Origin: Clostridia bacterium
Lineage (GTDB): Bacteria > Bacillota > Clostridia > Christensenellales > CAG-1252
Direction of reading: 5' to 3'
DNA: 16,156 bases
Assembly (NCBI GenBank): GCA_017615495.1
Contig: JAGAAA010000037.1
Coordinates: forward strand, 1-16,156
Below are positions 1-7,893 of the stretch, piece by piece. Made by a program: the position numbers and the translations under genes. Below the pieces are notes generated by a model, which ran no database searches, was not told where the DNA came from, and saw only the letters and a program-made list of their open reading frames with translations. Within the stretch, counting starts at the first letter, position 1, and the number at the start of each line of letters is the position of its first letter.

Positions 1-2702
1 CCGTACTCACCGTGCGGCACGACCAAGGAAACATCCCTGACTTCCCTTGCCTTCTCACCGAAGATGCTGCGGAGGAGCCTCTCTTCGGGGGTGGGATCGG
101 TCTCGCCCTTAGGTGCGACCTTACCGACAAGGATATCGCCTGCGTGCACTTCCGCGCCGATACGAATGATACCGTTTTCATCGAGGTCCTTCAGCATATC
201 TTCGCTGCGGTTGGGGATGTCGCGGGTGATCTCTTCGTCACCGAGCTTGGTAGAACGCGCTTCGGTGTCGTAGGTGCCGATGTGGATGCTGGTAAAGACG
301 TCGTCCTTAACGAGTTCGTCACTGATCAAAACAGCGTCTTCGTAGTTGTAACCTTCCCAAGTCATGAAACCGATAAGGATGTTTCTGCCAAGGGCAAGTT
401 CGCCGTTTTGCGTTGCGGGGCCGTCCGCGAGGACGTCGCCCTTCTTGACCTGTTGACCGACCTTAACGACCGGCTTTTGGTTGATACAAGTCTCGTGGTT
501 GGAGCGTTGGAACTTTTGCAGTTCGTAGGTCTTGACGTTGTCGCCGCCCATCACGGTGATCTGGTCGCCGCTGACGGAAGTGACGGTGCCGTCAAAGTCC
601 GCAAGGATGACGATGCCGCTGTCGTGCGCGATCTTATATTCGATACCCGTACCGACGATAGGCGCTTCGGGTCTGACAAGAGGAACTGCCTGACGCTGCA
701 TGTTACTGCCCATCAAGGCACGGTTGGTATCGTCGTTCTCAAGGAAGGGGATCAAGGATGCCGCCACGGAAACGAGCTGCTTCGGCGACGTATCGAGGTA
801 ATCCACCTTGCTGGCTTCCACGTTGCGGATCTCCTCGCAAATACGGCAAGAAACCATCTTGTTGAGGAGCCTGCCGTCCTCGCCGATGGGCTCGGTGGCT
901 TGACCGATGATGTAGTTATCTTCTTCATCCGCCGTCATATAGACGATCTCGTCCGTCACGATGCCGGTGGCTTTGTCGATCTTCCTATACGGCGTTTCGA
1001 TGAAGCCGTACTCGTTGACTCTTGCGTAAGTGGAAAGAGAGGAGATCAAACCGATGTTTTGACCTTCCGGCGTCTCCACCGGGCAAAGCCTGCCGTAGTG
1101 GGAGTGGTGAACGTCACGCACTTCCATACCCGCTCTTTCGCGGTTCAAACCGCCGGGGCCCAAAGCGGAAAGCTTTCTCTTGTGGGTAAGTTCGGCGATC
1201 GGGTTTTCCTGATCCATGAACTGAGAAAGTTGCGCGCTGTTGAAGAACTCCTTGATCTTGGCGGTAACGGGCTTGACGTTGATAAACTTCTTGATCTCCG
1301 CCTCGTCCGCGTTGGTGGTGTTCATCTTTTCGATGATCTGGCGCTCCATGTTCTGGAAGCCCTTGCGCATCTCGTGCTGCAAGAGTTCGCCCACCGCACG
1401 CACACGCCTGTTGGCAAGGTGGTCGATGTTGTCGTAAACGCCCACGCCGTGCGGCAAGTTGAGGTTGTAGTTTACGATAGCGATGATATCGTCTTCGCAG
1501 ATCTGACGGGAAACGAGGGTGGCAACGTTGTCCAAAACGGCTTGCTCCTTTTCTTCCTCGGTCTCAAGACCTTCCCAGATCTTTTGAAGAGCGGGACGAT
1601 AAACGAGCTCTTTGATGCCAAGTTCTTTGGGATCCTTTTTCAGGTACGCCGCAAGGTCAACGGTGTTGTTACCGATGATCTTGACCGAAGTGCCGTCCAA
1701 ACCGACCACGTACACCGAGTTGATGCCGGCGTTTTGGATCTCCCACGCCTTCTCGTGAGAAAGCACGGTGCCCTTCGTAGCAAGGATCTCGCCAAACTCG
1801 TCGGCGACGTCCTCCGCAAGCTCCTTATCCGCAATTCTGTTTGCGAGAGAGAGCTTCTTGTTATACTTATATCTGCCCACGCGGGAGATGTCGTAACGCT
1901 TCTTGTCGTAGAAGATGCCCGGGATGTTTGCCTTGACGCCTTCGTCGGTGATGATCTCACCGTTCTTGATGGTCCTATAAAGTTCCTTCTTCGGATCTTT
2001 ACGCTCTTCGGGGCCGTCCCTGTCGATGGTGGCCTTCAAGATGGGGTCGTCGCCGAAGATGCCGAGAAGGGTCTCGTCTTCGTTAAGACCGATGGCGCGA
2101 AGCATCAAGGAAGAGGTGACCTTCTTTTTGCGGTCGACCTTGACGTACAAAACGCCGGAAGAATCCTGCTCGAACTCCATCCAAGCGCCGTTTTTCGGGA
2201 TCACCGTGCACTTGTAGGTGACTTCGCCGTCCTTGTCAACTTCCTTGGCGAAATAAACGCCCGGGCTCCTGACGAGCTGGCTGACGATGACGCGCTCCGC
2301 ACCGTTGATGACGAACGAACCCGTCTCGGTCATCAGGGGGATGTCACCCATAAAGATCTCGTCCTCTTTGATGAGATCGCCTTTTTCGCGGATGGTCAAG
2401 CGGACCTTGACGCGAAGGGGCGCGTTGTAAGTGACGAGGTTATCGCTCTTACACGCTCTCGCAGAGAAGTGCGGCTCTTCCACCCTGTAGTCGCCGAATT
2501 CGAGCACGAAACGCTCCGCGCCGCTGGTCGACCTTTGCACGATGGGGGAGAACTCGTCGAAGATCTCGCGAAGACCTTCCTCCAAGAACTTCTTATACGA
2601 ACCTTTTTGCAGCTCGATAAGATACGGGAGGTCGAGGACCTCCTTGGTCTTGGAGAAGCTCATTCTTTCCACGTTACCGTAATGTACCTTGTGAACAGAC
2701 AT
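1..2702 (-). CDS. rpoB: RNA polymerase beta subunit, 3' end cut off by window edge
   Basis: Catalytic core subunit of RNA polymerase, forming one side of the DNA/RNA cleft together with beta'. About 900 codons are present, starting MSVHKVHYGNVERMSFSKTK; the family is usually about 1150-1250 residues, so the C-terminal quarter (flap end, switch regions, the GDKMAGRHGNKG region) lies outside the window. Visible hallmarks are the rifampicin-pocket region SQFMDQENPIAELTHKRKLS (residues about 493-512), then ALGPGGLNRERAG, CPVETPEGQNIGLI, NMQRQAVPL and GKVAPKGETDPTPEERLL near the cut end. The start is fixed by AAGGAG (2717-2712) nine bases upstream of ATG. It follows tadA rather than rplL and has its own promoter. 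The residue equivalent to E. coli R529 is lysine (residue 510, codon 1175-1173). The coding frame appears free of TTA, CTA and TCA codons, which leaves a long open frame on the opposite strand. Identity is near certain. Confidence 0.98.
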   Translation of the reverse strand, partial: MSVHKVHYGNVERMSFSKTKEVLDLPYLIELQKGSYKKFLEEGLREIFDEFSPIVQRSTSGAERFVLEFGDYRVEEPHFSARACKSDNLVTYNAPLRVKVRLTIREKGDLIKEDEIFMGDIPLMTETGSFVINGAERVIVSQLVRSPGVYFAKEVDKDGEVTYKCTVIPKNGAWMEFEQDSSGVLYVKVDRKKKVTSSLMLRAIGLNEDETLLGIFGDDPILKATIDRDGPEERKDPKKELYRTIKNGEIITDEGVKANIPGIFYDKKRYDISRVGRYKYNKKLSLANRIADKELAEDVADEFGEILATKGTVLSHEKAWEIQNAGINSVYVVGLDGTSVKIIGNNTVDLAAYLKKDPKELGIKELVYRPALQKIWEGLETEEEKEQAVLDNVATLVSRQICEDDIIAIVNYNLNLPHGVGVYDNIDHLANRRVRAVGELLQHEMRKGFQNMERQIIEKMNTTNADEAEIKKFINVKPVTAKIKEFFNSAQLSQFMDQENPIAELTHKRKLSALGPGGLNRERAGMEVRDVHHSHYGRLCPVETPEGQNIGLISSLSTYARVNEYGFIETPYRKIDKATGIVTDEIVYMTADEEDNYIIGQATEPIGEDGRLLNKMVSCRICEEIRNVEASKVDYLDTSPKQLVSVAASLIPFLENDDTNRALMGSNMQRQAVPLVRPEAPIVGTGIEYKIAHDSGIVILADFDGTVTSVSGDQITVMGGDNVKTYELQKFQRSNHETCINQKPVVKVGQQVKKGDVLADGPATQNGELALGRNILIGFMTWEGYNYEDAVLISDELVKDDVFTSIHIGTYDTEARSTKLGDEEITRDIPNRSEDMLKDLDENGIIRIGAEVHAGDILVGKVAPKGETDPTPEERLLRSIFGEKAREVRDVSLVVPHGEY

Positions 2703-2722
2703 TGAAAAACACTCCTTACCGT

Positions 2723-2819
2723 ATTGTCCCGCCCTGCTTTTGGGCGCCTTTTTTGCCTTCACCTATGGTGATATAGGGCTTTTTTGGCTAAAAAACGCCT
2801 TTCCGCATATTGGGACAAT
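2723..2819 (-). promoter_or_regulatory. rpoB 5' leader with closing stem and internal hairpins
   Basis: The transcript predicted from the upstream promoter begins near 2818. ATTGTCCC (2819-2812, minus strand) can pair perfectly over 8 bp with GGGACAAT (2730-2723), which lies five bases upstream of the AAGGAG ribosome binding site (2717-2712). Inside this stem are smaller hairpins, for example TCACC-ATA-GGTGA (2771-2759) and GCCC-AAAAGCA-GGGC (2745-2731). The arrangement resembles an autoregulatory or stabilising leader. No known riboswitch or ribosomal-protein site was recognised, and the regulatory role is inference. Confidence 0.4.
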
Positions 2820-2824
2820 TTACA

Positions 2825-2853
2825 ATGATAATCCACACCTGTCAATGTGTCAA
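2825..2853 (-). promoter_or_regulatory. sigma-70-type promoter of rpoB
   Basis: On the minus strand TTGACA (2853-2848), a 17-base spacer and TATCAT (2830-2825) make a near-consensus promoter. A second TTGACA (2845-2840) overlaps it, 8 bases downstream, with TAAATT (2822-2817) also at 17-base spacing, so two overlapping promoters are possible. The expected start is near 2818, giving a leader of roughly 115 nt. This makes rpoB independently transcribed from the tadA operon upstream. Confidence 0.85.
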
Positions 2854-2864
2854 GACTTTTTTCG

Positions 2865-2897
2865 AAAAAAAACGGCGAAACTCAAAAAATTCCGTCG
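2865..2897 (-). terminator. Intrinsic terminator after tadA
   Basis: On the minus strand CGACGGAA (2897-2890), a 9-base loop and TTTCGCCG (2880-2873) form an 8-bp stem with one A-C mismatch and one G-U pair. It is followed at once by eight T (2872-2865). It lies between the tadA stop and the rpoB promoter and so probably ends the seven-gene cluster. The imperfect stem suggests some read-through into rpoB is possible. Confidence 0.6.
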
Positions 2898-2948
2898 TTT
2901 TGGGGGATTTTACCCCGTCGATCAAGGGTGTTATAAAATTAAATTTTC

Positions 2949-3416
2949 TTAATTTTTCTTACTTTTTGCCCGTTTTGCGGCAAAAAAGGCGGTCAAAACT
3001 GAGGAACATTCCTCCCCTAAAACGCCGCTTTGCTTTTGAAATTTGTGGTTCAACGGATAATCCTCGTCCAATGTGGCAAGCGAACCCAAAAAGCCGAACC
3101 TCGGGTCCTTCGCCCCGTAGACGACGCGGTCCAATCGGGAATTGACGATCGCCCCCGCGCACATCGCGCATGGCTCCAAGGTCACGTACAGCGTGCACCC
3201 TTCCAGCCACCAGTTGCCGGTTTTCTTGGTTGCCTTTTTGATGGCAAGCACTTCGGCATGGTCAACGGCGCACCCGTTCTTTTCCTTTTTATTATGCGCG
3301 CGCGCGATTATTTTTTGATCCTTGACGATCACGGCTCCAACGGGCACTTCGTCCTCTGCCGCCGCCTTTTTTGCTTCGGCAAGGGCGGCCTTCATAAACT
3401 TTTCGTCCGAGGTCAT
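2949..3416 (-). CDS. tadA: tRNA-specific adenosine deaminase TadA
   Basis: Deaminates adenosine 34 to inosine in tRNA-Arg(ACG), so that one tRNA reads several CGN codons; acts in the cytoplasm. The 155-residue protein has the zinc cytidine/deoxycytidylate deaminase core: V25-P-V-G-A-V, then H53-A-E55 (zinc ligand and proton-shuttling glutamate) and P82-C83-A-M-C86-A-G-A with the two cysteine ligands. Length is normal for bacterial TadA. An upstream in-frame GTG exists at 3431, but the ATG at 3416 is preferred because it overlaps the stop of the preceding CPBP gene as ATGA, a usual sign of translational coupling, and matches the family N-terminus (MTSDEKFMKAAL). GGGGGAT lies just upstream as a weak ribosome binding site. 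Guanine deaminase-like relatives are the main alternative, but the motif spacing favours TadA. Confidence 0.93.
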   Translation of the reverse strand: MTSDEKFMKAALAEAKKAAAEDEVPVGAVIVKDQKIIARAHNKKEKNGCAVDHAEVLAIKKATKKTGNWWLEGCTLYVTLEPCAMCAGAIVNSRLDRVVYGAKDPRFGFLGSLATLDEDYPLNHKFQKQSGVLGEECSSVLTAFFAAKRAKSKKN

Positions 3417-4396
3417 TTTACGATCCCCCACAATACGGTGATCAAAAGGAGCGCCCCTTCCGCCACCATCGTTGCGTACAGGAAAGCGTTGTCCTTCAAC
3501 GTGGCTTTGCCGTCGGGCGAATAGGCGTCCAAAGTGACCAGCCCGAAGAGTTTTCTTTCCGAAACGGGCTTAGGCGCCTTGCGCGCCGCGTATTGCAACA
3601 GTTTTACCATGCCGTAGACGGAGATCGCCAAAACGAAAAACAACACGACGGAAGACAGCACGGTATTTGACGAAACCAGCTTTTCATACCACACGCCAAT
3701 TGCGTTTTGTTTTTGCTGAGAATAATCCAATACGGTAGAGACCGCGTTGTTTGCGAAGTGAGCGCACATGGCAGGAAGGATGCAATCGCATTTGATCGCC
3801 GCCACGCCAAAGACCAACCCGCCTATGGTGGTAAAGAAGAATTGCTGCGGATTGCCGTGCATCAAGCCGAACATCACGGCGGAGATCACGACGGCGGAAA
3901 ACTCCGACCCACGGTCTTGCAAGCCCGAAAGAAGCACGCCGCGATGAGAAAATTCCTCAAAGACGGCGGGCAGTACCGCGCTCAAAAACAACATCAAAAG
4001 AAGGTCTCCGCGCCCAAGATAGACCGTGCCTACCGGGAAACTGCGTTTATAACCTATGATGGTAAGGAAAAGCGAGGATATCGCATTGAACGCCATTGCA
4101 AAGGGGGTGATCAAAACCATCATCCCCAAACAGATCAACAAGCAGGATCGCAGGTCGCGCGGCGCCTTGTAACGCATGGTCAGCGCAAGTTCTTTTGCTT
4201 TGCCGCGGTTTAAAACGAGGAGAACGACAAGCGGAACGACGCCCATACAAACGATTTGCGAAACGAGCGAGAAGATAACGTCTAAACCAAAATCCGAAAC
4301 GCGCGAAAAAACGCCGGCAGCAATAATAACTTCCCAAACGAGCAAGGCGATCATCGCCGCGGCGTAAGCGATCAAGTGGCGAGAACGAGCCGTCAT
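3413..4396 (-). CDS. CPBP-family intramembrane metalloprotease (second of a tandem pair)
   Basis: Multi-pass membrane protein of 327 residues in the CPBP/Abi (Rce1-like) family, proteases that cut substrates within or near the membrane. The three family motifs are intact: E147-E148-F-S-H-R152-G, F176-G-L-M-H180-G-N and H213-F-A-N-N217. Hydrophobic stretches lie at about residues 9-30, 38-62, 84-113, 130-146, 166-180, 186-212, 245-268 and 304-324. The C-terminal part beyond the catalytic core, including a final membrane segment, is extra to the minimal domain. The start is decided by GGAGG, seven bases upstream of ATG, and by the ATGA overlap with the stop of the preceding CPBP gene. It also overlaps tadA by ATGA. 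The EE and R catalytic residues sit at the same residue numbers as in its neighbour, pointing to a tandem duplication. The substrate is unknown. Confidence 0.88.
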   Translation of the reverse strand: MTARSRHLIAYAAAMIALLVWEVIIAAGVFSRVSDFGLDVIFSLVSQIVCMGVVPLVVLLVLNRGKAKELALTMRYKAPRDLRSCLLICLGMMVLITPFAMAFNAISSLFLTIIGYKRSFPVGTVYLGRGDLLLMLFLSAVLPAVFEEFSHRGVLLSGLQDRGSEFSAVVISAVMFGLMHGNPQQFFFTTIGGLVFGVAAIKCDCILPAMCAHFANNAVSTVLDYSQQKQNAIGVWYEKLVSSNTVLSSVVLFFVLAISVYGMVKLLQYAARKAPKPVSERKLFGLVTLDAYSPDGKATLKDNAFLYATMVAEGALLLITVLWGIVK

Positions 4397-5439
4397 CCGT
4401 TTCCTCCGGGGATCAAAGTCAAAAGCACGACCGAGGCAAGTACCACAACCAAAACGATCGTTATTAAAAGAGTATAGCCGTCAAGGCGTTTTTTAGTCCC
4501 CTGCTCCGCCTTCGCTTCTTCCTCGCTTGCCGCGTCGGGCGTGGAAAGGAAGATCAAATAAGCGTTGATCCTTTCGCCGAGCTTGCCGCCCGGGTATCCG
4601 TATTCCTTCACTTTGGAACGCTCGCGGTGATACAAGCAGGTCACGCAAATAAGCAACATCACAAGCGCAAAGAGGGAGATGCTGACGCCGATAATGGTGG
4701 GCAACGCGCCGATCTCACCCGCAACGTAATAATAGAAATTATGGTTTACGAAACCGTTTGCGAAGCCGTAATCCAACATCATCGCCATCGCGTTGTTGGT
4801 GATATGCACCATGGCGCATGCGTAAATGCCGCCCGACAGATAAGCCAAATAGCCCGCGACCATCCCCAACAGGAATTGATGGATAAGTTGGTTAAGGTTG
4901 CCGTGGATCAACGCGAAAATAAGCGCGGTAAAAAACACGGCGAACATCGGGGACTTGCGTTTTGCGCCCGACATCAACACGCCGCGGATCATGGATTCCT
5001 CCCCCAATGCGGGAAGGATGGTCAAAGCAAGAAAAGCAAGGGCAAACAACCCGCCGTTGTTCAGCGGGATAAAATAATTGGGTCTATGGTCGTACCCCAA
5101 TTTGGAAAGCACCCTCGTAAAAAGCCCCGAAAGCGGCGCAAAACAAGTGACGCAACAAACCGCGATCAAAACAAACAGCGGGAAGAAGTACCACTTGGGA
5201 GGCCTTTTTGCCCCCGTTACCGCAAGCGGATCGACGTCTTTTACTTTGCAAAACACAAAAGCCACCGCCGCAAAGATCACTTGATTTAAAATGACGATGG
5301 TCCAAGTAAACGCTTTTGCCGGCATCGAAAAGAGAGAGAAGATCATTTGGAAAACGATCTGCACGCCAAACGCCACCAATACGGCGGTGGACGCCGTAGC
5401 AAGGTCGAATGATTTGGCAAGAGCCCTTTTATCCTTCAT
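4393..5439 (-). CDS. CPBP-family intramembrane metalloprotease (first of a tandem pair)
   Basis: Membrane protein of 348 residues with the CPBP/Abi glutamate-protease core: E147-E148-S-M-I-R152-G, F175-A-L-I-H179-G-N and H212-I-T-N-N216. About eight hydrophobic segments are visible, followed by an acidic cytoplasmic-looking linker (residues about 298-315, rich in E, A and K) and a C-terminal membrane segment at about 321-343. The reading frame stays open upstream to 5763, but that extension lies inside mnmA and is Arg-rich nonsense. The ATG at 5439 has AAAGGTGA just upstream and begins five bases after the mnmA stop. It overlaps its paralogue downstream by ATGA. Relatives act in peptide maturation, bacteriocin self-immunity or membrane-protein cleavage, but no bacteriocin gene is present here, so the role is open. 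Confidence 0.88.
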   Translation of the reverse strand: MKDKRALAKSFDLATASTAVLVAFGVQIVFQMIFSLFSMPAKAFTWTIVILNQVIFAAVAFVFCKVKDVDPLAVTGAKRPPKWYFFPLFVLIAVCCVTCFAPLSGLFTRVLSKLGYDHRPNYFIPLNNGGLFALAFLALTILPALGEESMIRGVLMSGAKRKSPMFAVFFTALIFALIHGNLNQLIHQFLLGMVAGYLAYLSGGIYACAMVHITNNAMAMMLDYGFANGFVNHNFYYYVAGEIGALPTIIGVSISLFALVMLLICVTCLYHRERSKVKEYGYPGGKLGERINAYLIFLSTPDAASEEEAKAEQGTKKRLDGYTLLITIVLVVVLASVVLLTLIPGGNG

Positions 5440-5444
5440 CTTTT

Positions 5445-6515
5445 TCACCTTTCTTTGCTTTCTATCACGCCGCCGCCCAAACAAACTCTGTCTTGGTACA
5501 AAACGACGTACTGCCCCTCCGCGACCGCGCGCTGCGGCCTGTCGAAGGTCACTTTTACCTTTTTGCCTTCGCGGAACGCCGTCGCCAGCTCCAAAGGTTG
5601 CCTGTGACGGATTCGCGCGAGTACGCGGCTTTCCCCTTCGGGAAGTTCCGTTGAAATAAAGTGGAAATCGTCCGCCGTAAGCGCGGAGGAGAACAACGCC
5701 TCCGTTTCCCCTTGCGTGACGATCAAGCGATTGTTCGCCACGTCTTTTGCTATCACAAACCACGGTTCCCCGTTGCCGCCGCCACCGACGCCAAGCCCTT
5801 TGCGTTGTCCGATCGTATAATAGAACACCCCTTCGTGCTTACCGACCACAACGCCTTCCGGCGTGACGATCTCCCCTTGCTTCATCGGGATATATTCCGA
5901 AAGGAACTTGCGGAAGTTGCGCTCCCCGATAAAACAAATGCCGGTGCTATCCTTCTTTTCCCAAACGGGAATGCCCGCTTTTTTGGCAATGGCGCGGACT
6001 TCGCCCTTTTTCAGTTCGCCCAAAGGAAACAGCGCGTTTGAGATCTGCTCCTCGGTCACTTGGTTCAAAAAGTACGTTTGATCCTTGTTTTCATCCTGCG
6101 AACGAAGCAACAAGTGCCTTTCGCCGTGCGAAACGGCGGCGTAATGCCCCGTCGCCACGTAATCCGCCCCCATCGTGCGCGCAAAAGCGGCGAAGGCGTC
6201 AAACTTGATCTCACGATTGCAAAGCACGTCGGGATTGGGGGTGCGCCCCTTTTCGTATTCCTCAACGAAGCTTTTAAACACGCGGTCGAGGTACTCTTTG
6301 GAAAAGTCCTCCGCGTAATAGTCTATTTTTAACGCGTCGGCGATGCGCCTGACGTCAAGATAATCGTCATCCGCCGTGCAACGACCGCTCTCGTCCTCTT
6401 CCTTCCAATTGCGCATGAAGAGACCGATGACGTCGTAGCCTTGTTCTTTTAAGAGAAAGGCGGCGACGGCGCTGTCCACGCCACCGCTAAGCCCTACGAC
6501 TACCTTCTTACCCAT
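5445..6515 (-). CDS. mnmA: tRNA-specific 2-thiouridylase MnmA
   Basis: Installs the 2-thio group of wobble uridine 34 in tRNAs for Lys, Glu and Gln, using ATP and sulfur relayed from cysteine desulfurase. The 356-residue protein has the N-type ATP pyrophosphatase P-loop S10-G-G-V-D-S15, the first catalytic cysteine in NPDVLC99NREIKF, and the second in DSTGIC194FIGERNFRKFL. The C-terminal beta-barrel tRNA-binding part runs from about residue 205 to the end (YTIGQRKGLGVGG, then VRIRHRQ-like RIRHRQPLEL). Length is normal and both catalytic cysteines are present. It starts inside the end of the phosphoesterase gene (8-bp overlap) and has no clear ribosome binding site, so translation is probably coupled to that gene. 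The next gene begins five bases after its stop. Confidence 0.97.
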   Translation of the reverse strand: MGKKVVVGLSGGVDSAVAAFLLKEQGYDVIGLFMRNWKEEDESGRCTADDDYLDVRRIADALKIDYYAEDFSKEYLDRVFKSFVEEYEKGRTPNPDVLCNREIKFDAFAAFARTMGADYVATGHYAAVSHGERHLLLRSQDENKDQTYFLNQVTEEQISNALFPLGELKKGEVRAIAKKAGIPVWEKKDSTGICFIGERNFRKFLSEYIPMKQGEIVTPEGVVVGKHEGVFYYTIGQRKGLGVGGGGNGEPWFVIAKDVANNRLIVTQGETEALFSSALTADDFHFISTELPEGESRVLARIRHRQPLELATAFREGKKVKVTFDRPQRAVAEGQYVVLYQDRVCLGGGVIESKER

Positions 6516-7815
6516 TATTCTGCAGATCGAGCGCGGCGACGGTTTCCCTGTAAAGATTGTGCGTAAAGGGGATCTGTTCGATAGAAACGCTGCCGTTCTC
6601 CTTTAAAACGATCATCGTGCCGCCGCGTTGGACGGTCTCATCATAGATGGTTTGATTATCCACGATGGAGATCAATCCGTTGGCGCTGTAGTCGATGCTC
6701 ATGCCGTAGCTCAAGCGGATGCCCTTGTAATCAAACGAGAAGGTATTCCTGTGATCGTGACCGCAGAAGACGTACTTGGTGCTGCCCACCTTGAGGAGGC
6801 GCTCGAACTCGTGACCGCCGTCATAGTAAACGTTGCGGTATTCCCCCACGAACGAGGAGGCGACGGAGCCGTCGTTGTAAACGCCGCCGTAGTAGGTCAA
6901 AGGCCCAATCGAGGTATTCAAGGTGCGTTCGGTACCGAAGACCCAATTTTCATTGATGGTGTCGCGCCAATTCTCGCCAAGGTCGGTAAGCGCCTGGATA
7001 TAGCTGTCGATCACGGTGCCGTATTCCGGGAAGGGGATGTGCTGGAACACGATGGATTCCACCTTTCTCTTTTCAATGCGGGAAATATCGTTGATCGCCG
7101 CTTCGTACCAATCGAGCTGGTCGTCGTGCACCCATTCGTAATTGCGTTGCGCTTCGTATTCGCCGTTTTCGTCAACGCCCTTTAAATACGAGCCGCTGTC
7201 AAAGAGCACCATCGGCATGACCGTGGAGCCTTCTTTATCCACGACGTTGATGATGTAGTTGCCCACGCCGGTGATGTCATCCGGGCCGTTGACGTACATG
7301 CAATATTTGATCTCGCTTGACGTAAGGAATTCTCCGAGCTTCTTTTTGACTTTTACGGAGTCGCCGCGATACGTCCTGTTCAAAGAGCCTTCCTCGTCAT
7401 GGTTACCGAAGAGGAACGCCCAGGGGATCTTGAACGAATCCATATAGCGCGCAAATTCCTGGAACGCCGCGTAGTTATCTTCCGTTTTGGTGATGGTTTT
7501 AACTAAAGGTAAAGTAAATATGGAGTCGCCCGTCACGATGATCAGATCGGGGGCGGCTGCGCTTACGACCTCCGCGATGGCGGTCTTTGCCCACATGTCG
7601 CGGTAAGTATAGTTGGCGGCGGGGTTTTTGTCCTCCACGCTGGAATTGATAAAGTGGGTATCCGTTATCTGAAGGACCCTTAACGTACCGTTATCCGTGA
7701 GCGGCACCGTGAAAGAAACGTATTTGCTGACCTTCTTTTTACACGCTGTAAAGGTAAAAAAAGTAAGCGATACGATAAGCAGTGCGGAAATCACGATAAC
7801 AAGTTTTCTTTTCAT
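6508..7815 (-). CDS. Calcineurin-like metallophosphoesterase, predicted lipoprotein (Dcr2-like)
   Basis: Predicted extracytoplasmic two-metal phosphoesterase of 435 residues. The N-terminus has basic residues, a hydrophobic stretch (about 4-22) and a lipobox-like FTA-C25 followed by KKK, so it is probably lipid-anchored at C25 after cleavage by signal peptidase II. All metallophosphoesterase motifs are visible: D52-T-H54, G96-D97, G137-N-H-D140 (as GNHDEEG), H259 (QHIPFPE) and G352-H-D-H355. The GNHDEEG form and the FDSGSY and WVHDDQLDWYE stretches suggest the Dcr2-type branch; this is from memory of the family, not a search. AAAGGA lies six bases before ATG. The gene overlaps mnmA by 8 bp. 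The substrate cannot be told from sequence; a phosphoester from envelope or extracellular material is the likely guess. Confidence 0.88.
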   Translation of the reverse strand: MKRKLVIVISALLIVSLTFFTFTACKKKVSKYVSFTVPLTDNGTLRVLQITDTHFINSSVEDKNPAANYTYRDMWAKTAIAEVVSAAAPDLIIVTGDSIFTLPLVKTITKTEDNYAAFQEFARYMDSFKIPWAFLFGNHDEEGSLNRTYRGDSVKVKKKLGEFLTSSEIKYCMYVNGPDDITGVGNYIINVVDKEGSTVMPMVLFDSGSYLKGVDENGEYEAQRNYEWVHDDQLDWYEAAINDISRIEKRKVESIVFQHIPFPEYGTVIDSYIQALTDLGENWRDTINENWVFGTERTLNTSIGPLTYYGGVYNDGSVASSFVGEYRNVYYDGGHEFERLLKVGSTKYVFCGHDHRNTFSFDYKGIRLSYGMSIDYSANGLISIVDNQTIYDETVQRGGTMIVLKENGSVSIEQIPFTHNLYRETVAALDLQNNG

Positions 7816-7856
7816 GGTCGGTCCTTTAATAGTCTTTGTTTGTGCCGAATGGGGGA

Positions 7857-7887
7857 GGTCGGGCGCGTTCGGCTGGCGCGCCCGACC
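7857..7887 (-). repeat. Perfect 11-bp GC-rich hairpin between genes
   Basis: GGTCGGGCGCG (7857-7867) and CGCGCCCGACC (7877-7887) form a perfect inverted repeat with a 9-base loop, seven bases after the stop of the triple-repeat gene. On the minus strand it is followed by CTCCCCC rather than a U tract, so it does not look like a normal intrinsic terminator. It is more likely an mRNA-stabilising or processing hairpin that lowers expression downstream. Confidence 0.6.
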
Positions 7888-7893
7888 GTTATC

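Noticed and set aside
12..2705. 897-codon open frame on the plus strand
   Set aside because: It is the exact codon-register shadow of rpoB on the minus strand, whose motifs are unmistakable; no ribosome binding site or family likeness on the plus strand.
2740..3145. Small plus-strand frames in the rpoB-tadA gap
   Set aside because: They cover the rpoB leader, promoter and terminator elements and run into tadA; no start signals or likeness to known proteins.
3417..3431. Upstream GTG start for tadA
   Set aside because: The ATG at 3416 gives the usual TadA N-terminus and an ATGA overlap with the preceding gene; the GTG would overlap the purine-rich ribosome binding site.
4393..5439. CPBP pair as bacteriocin maturation or immunity genes
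   Set aside because: No small precursor peptide, radical enzyme or dedicated exporter was found next to them; the ABC exporter is on the other strand more than 8 kb away.
5440..5763. N-terminal extension of the first CPBP gene
   Set aside because: It lies entirely inside mnmA, is Arg-rich and hydrophilic without likeness to the family, and the ATG at 5439 has a ribosome binding site right after the mnmA stop.
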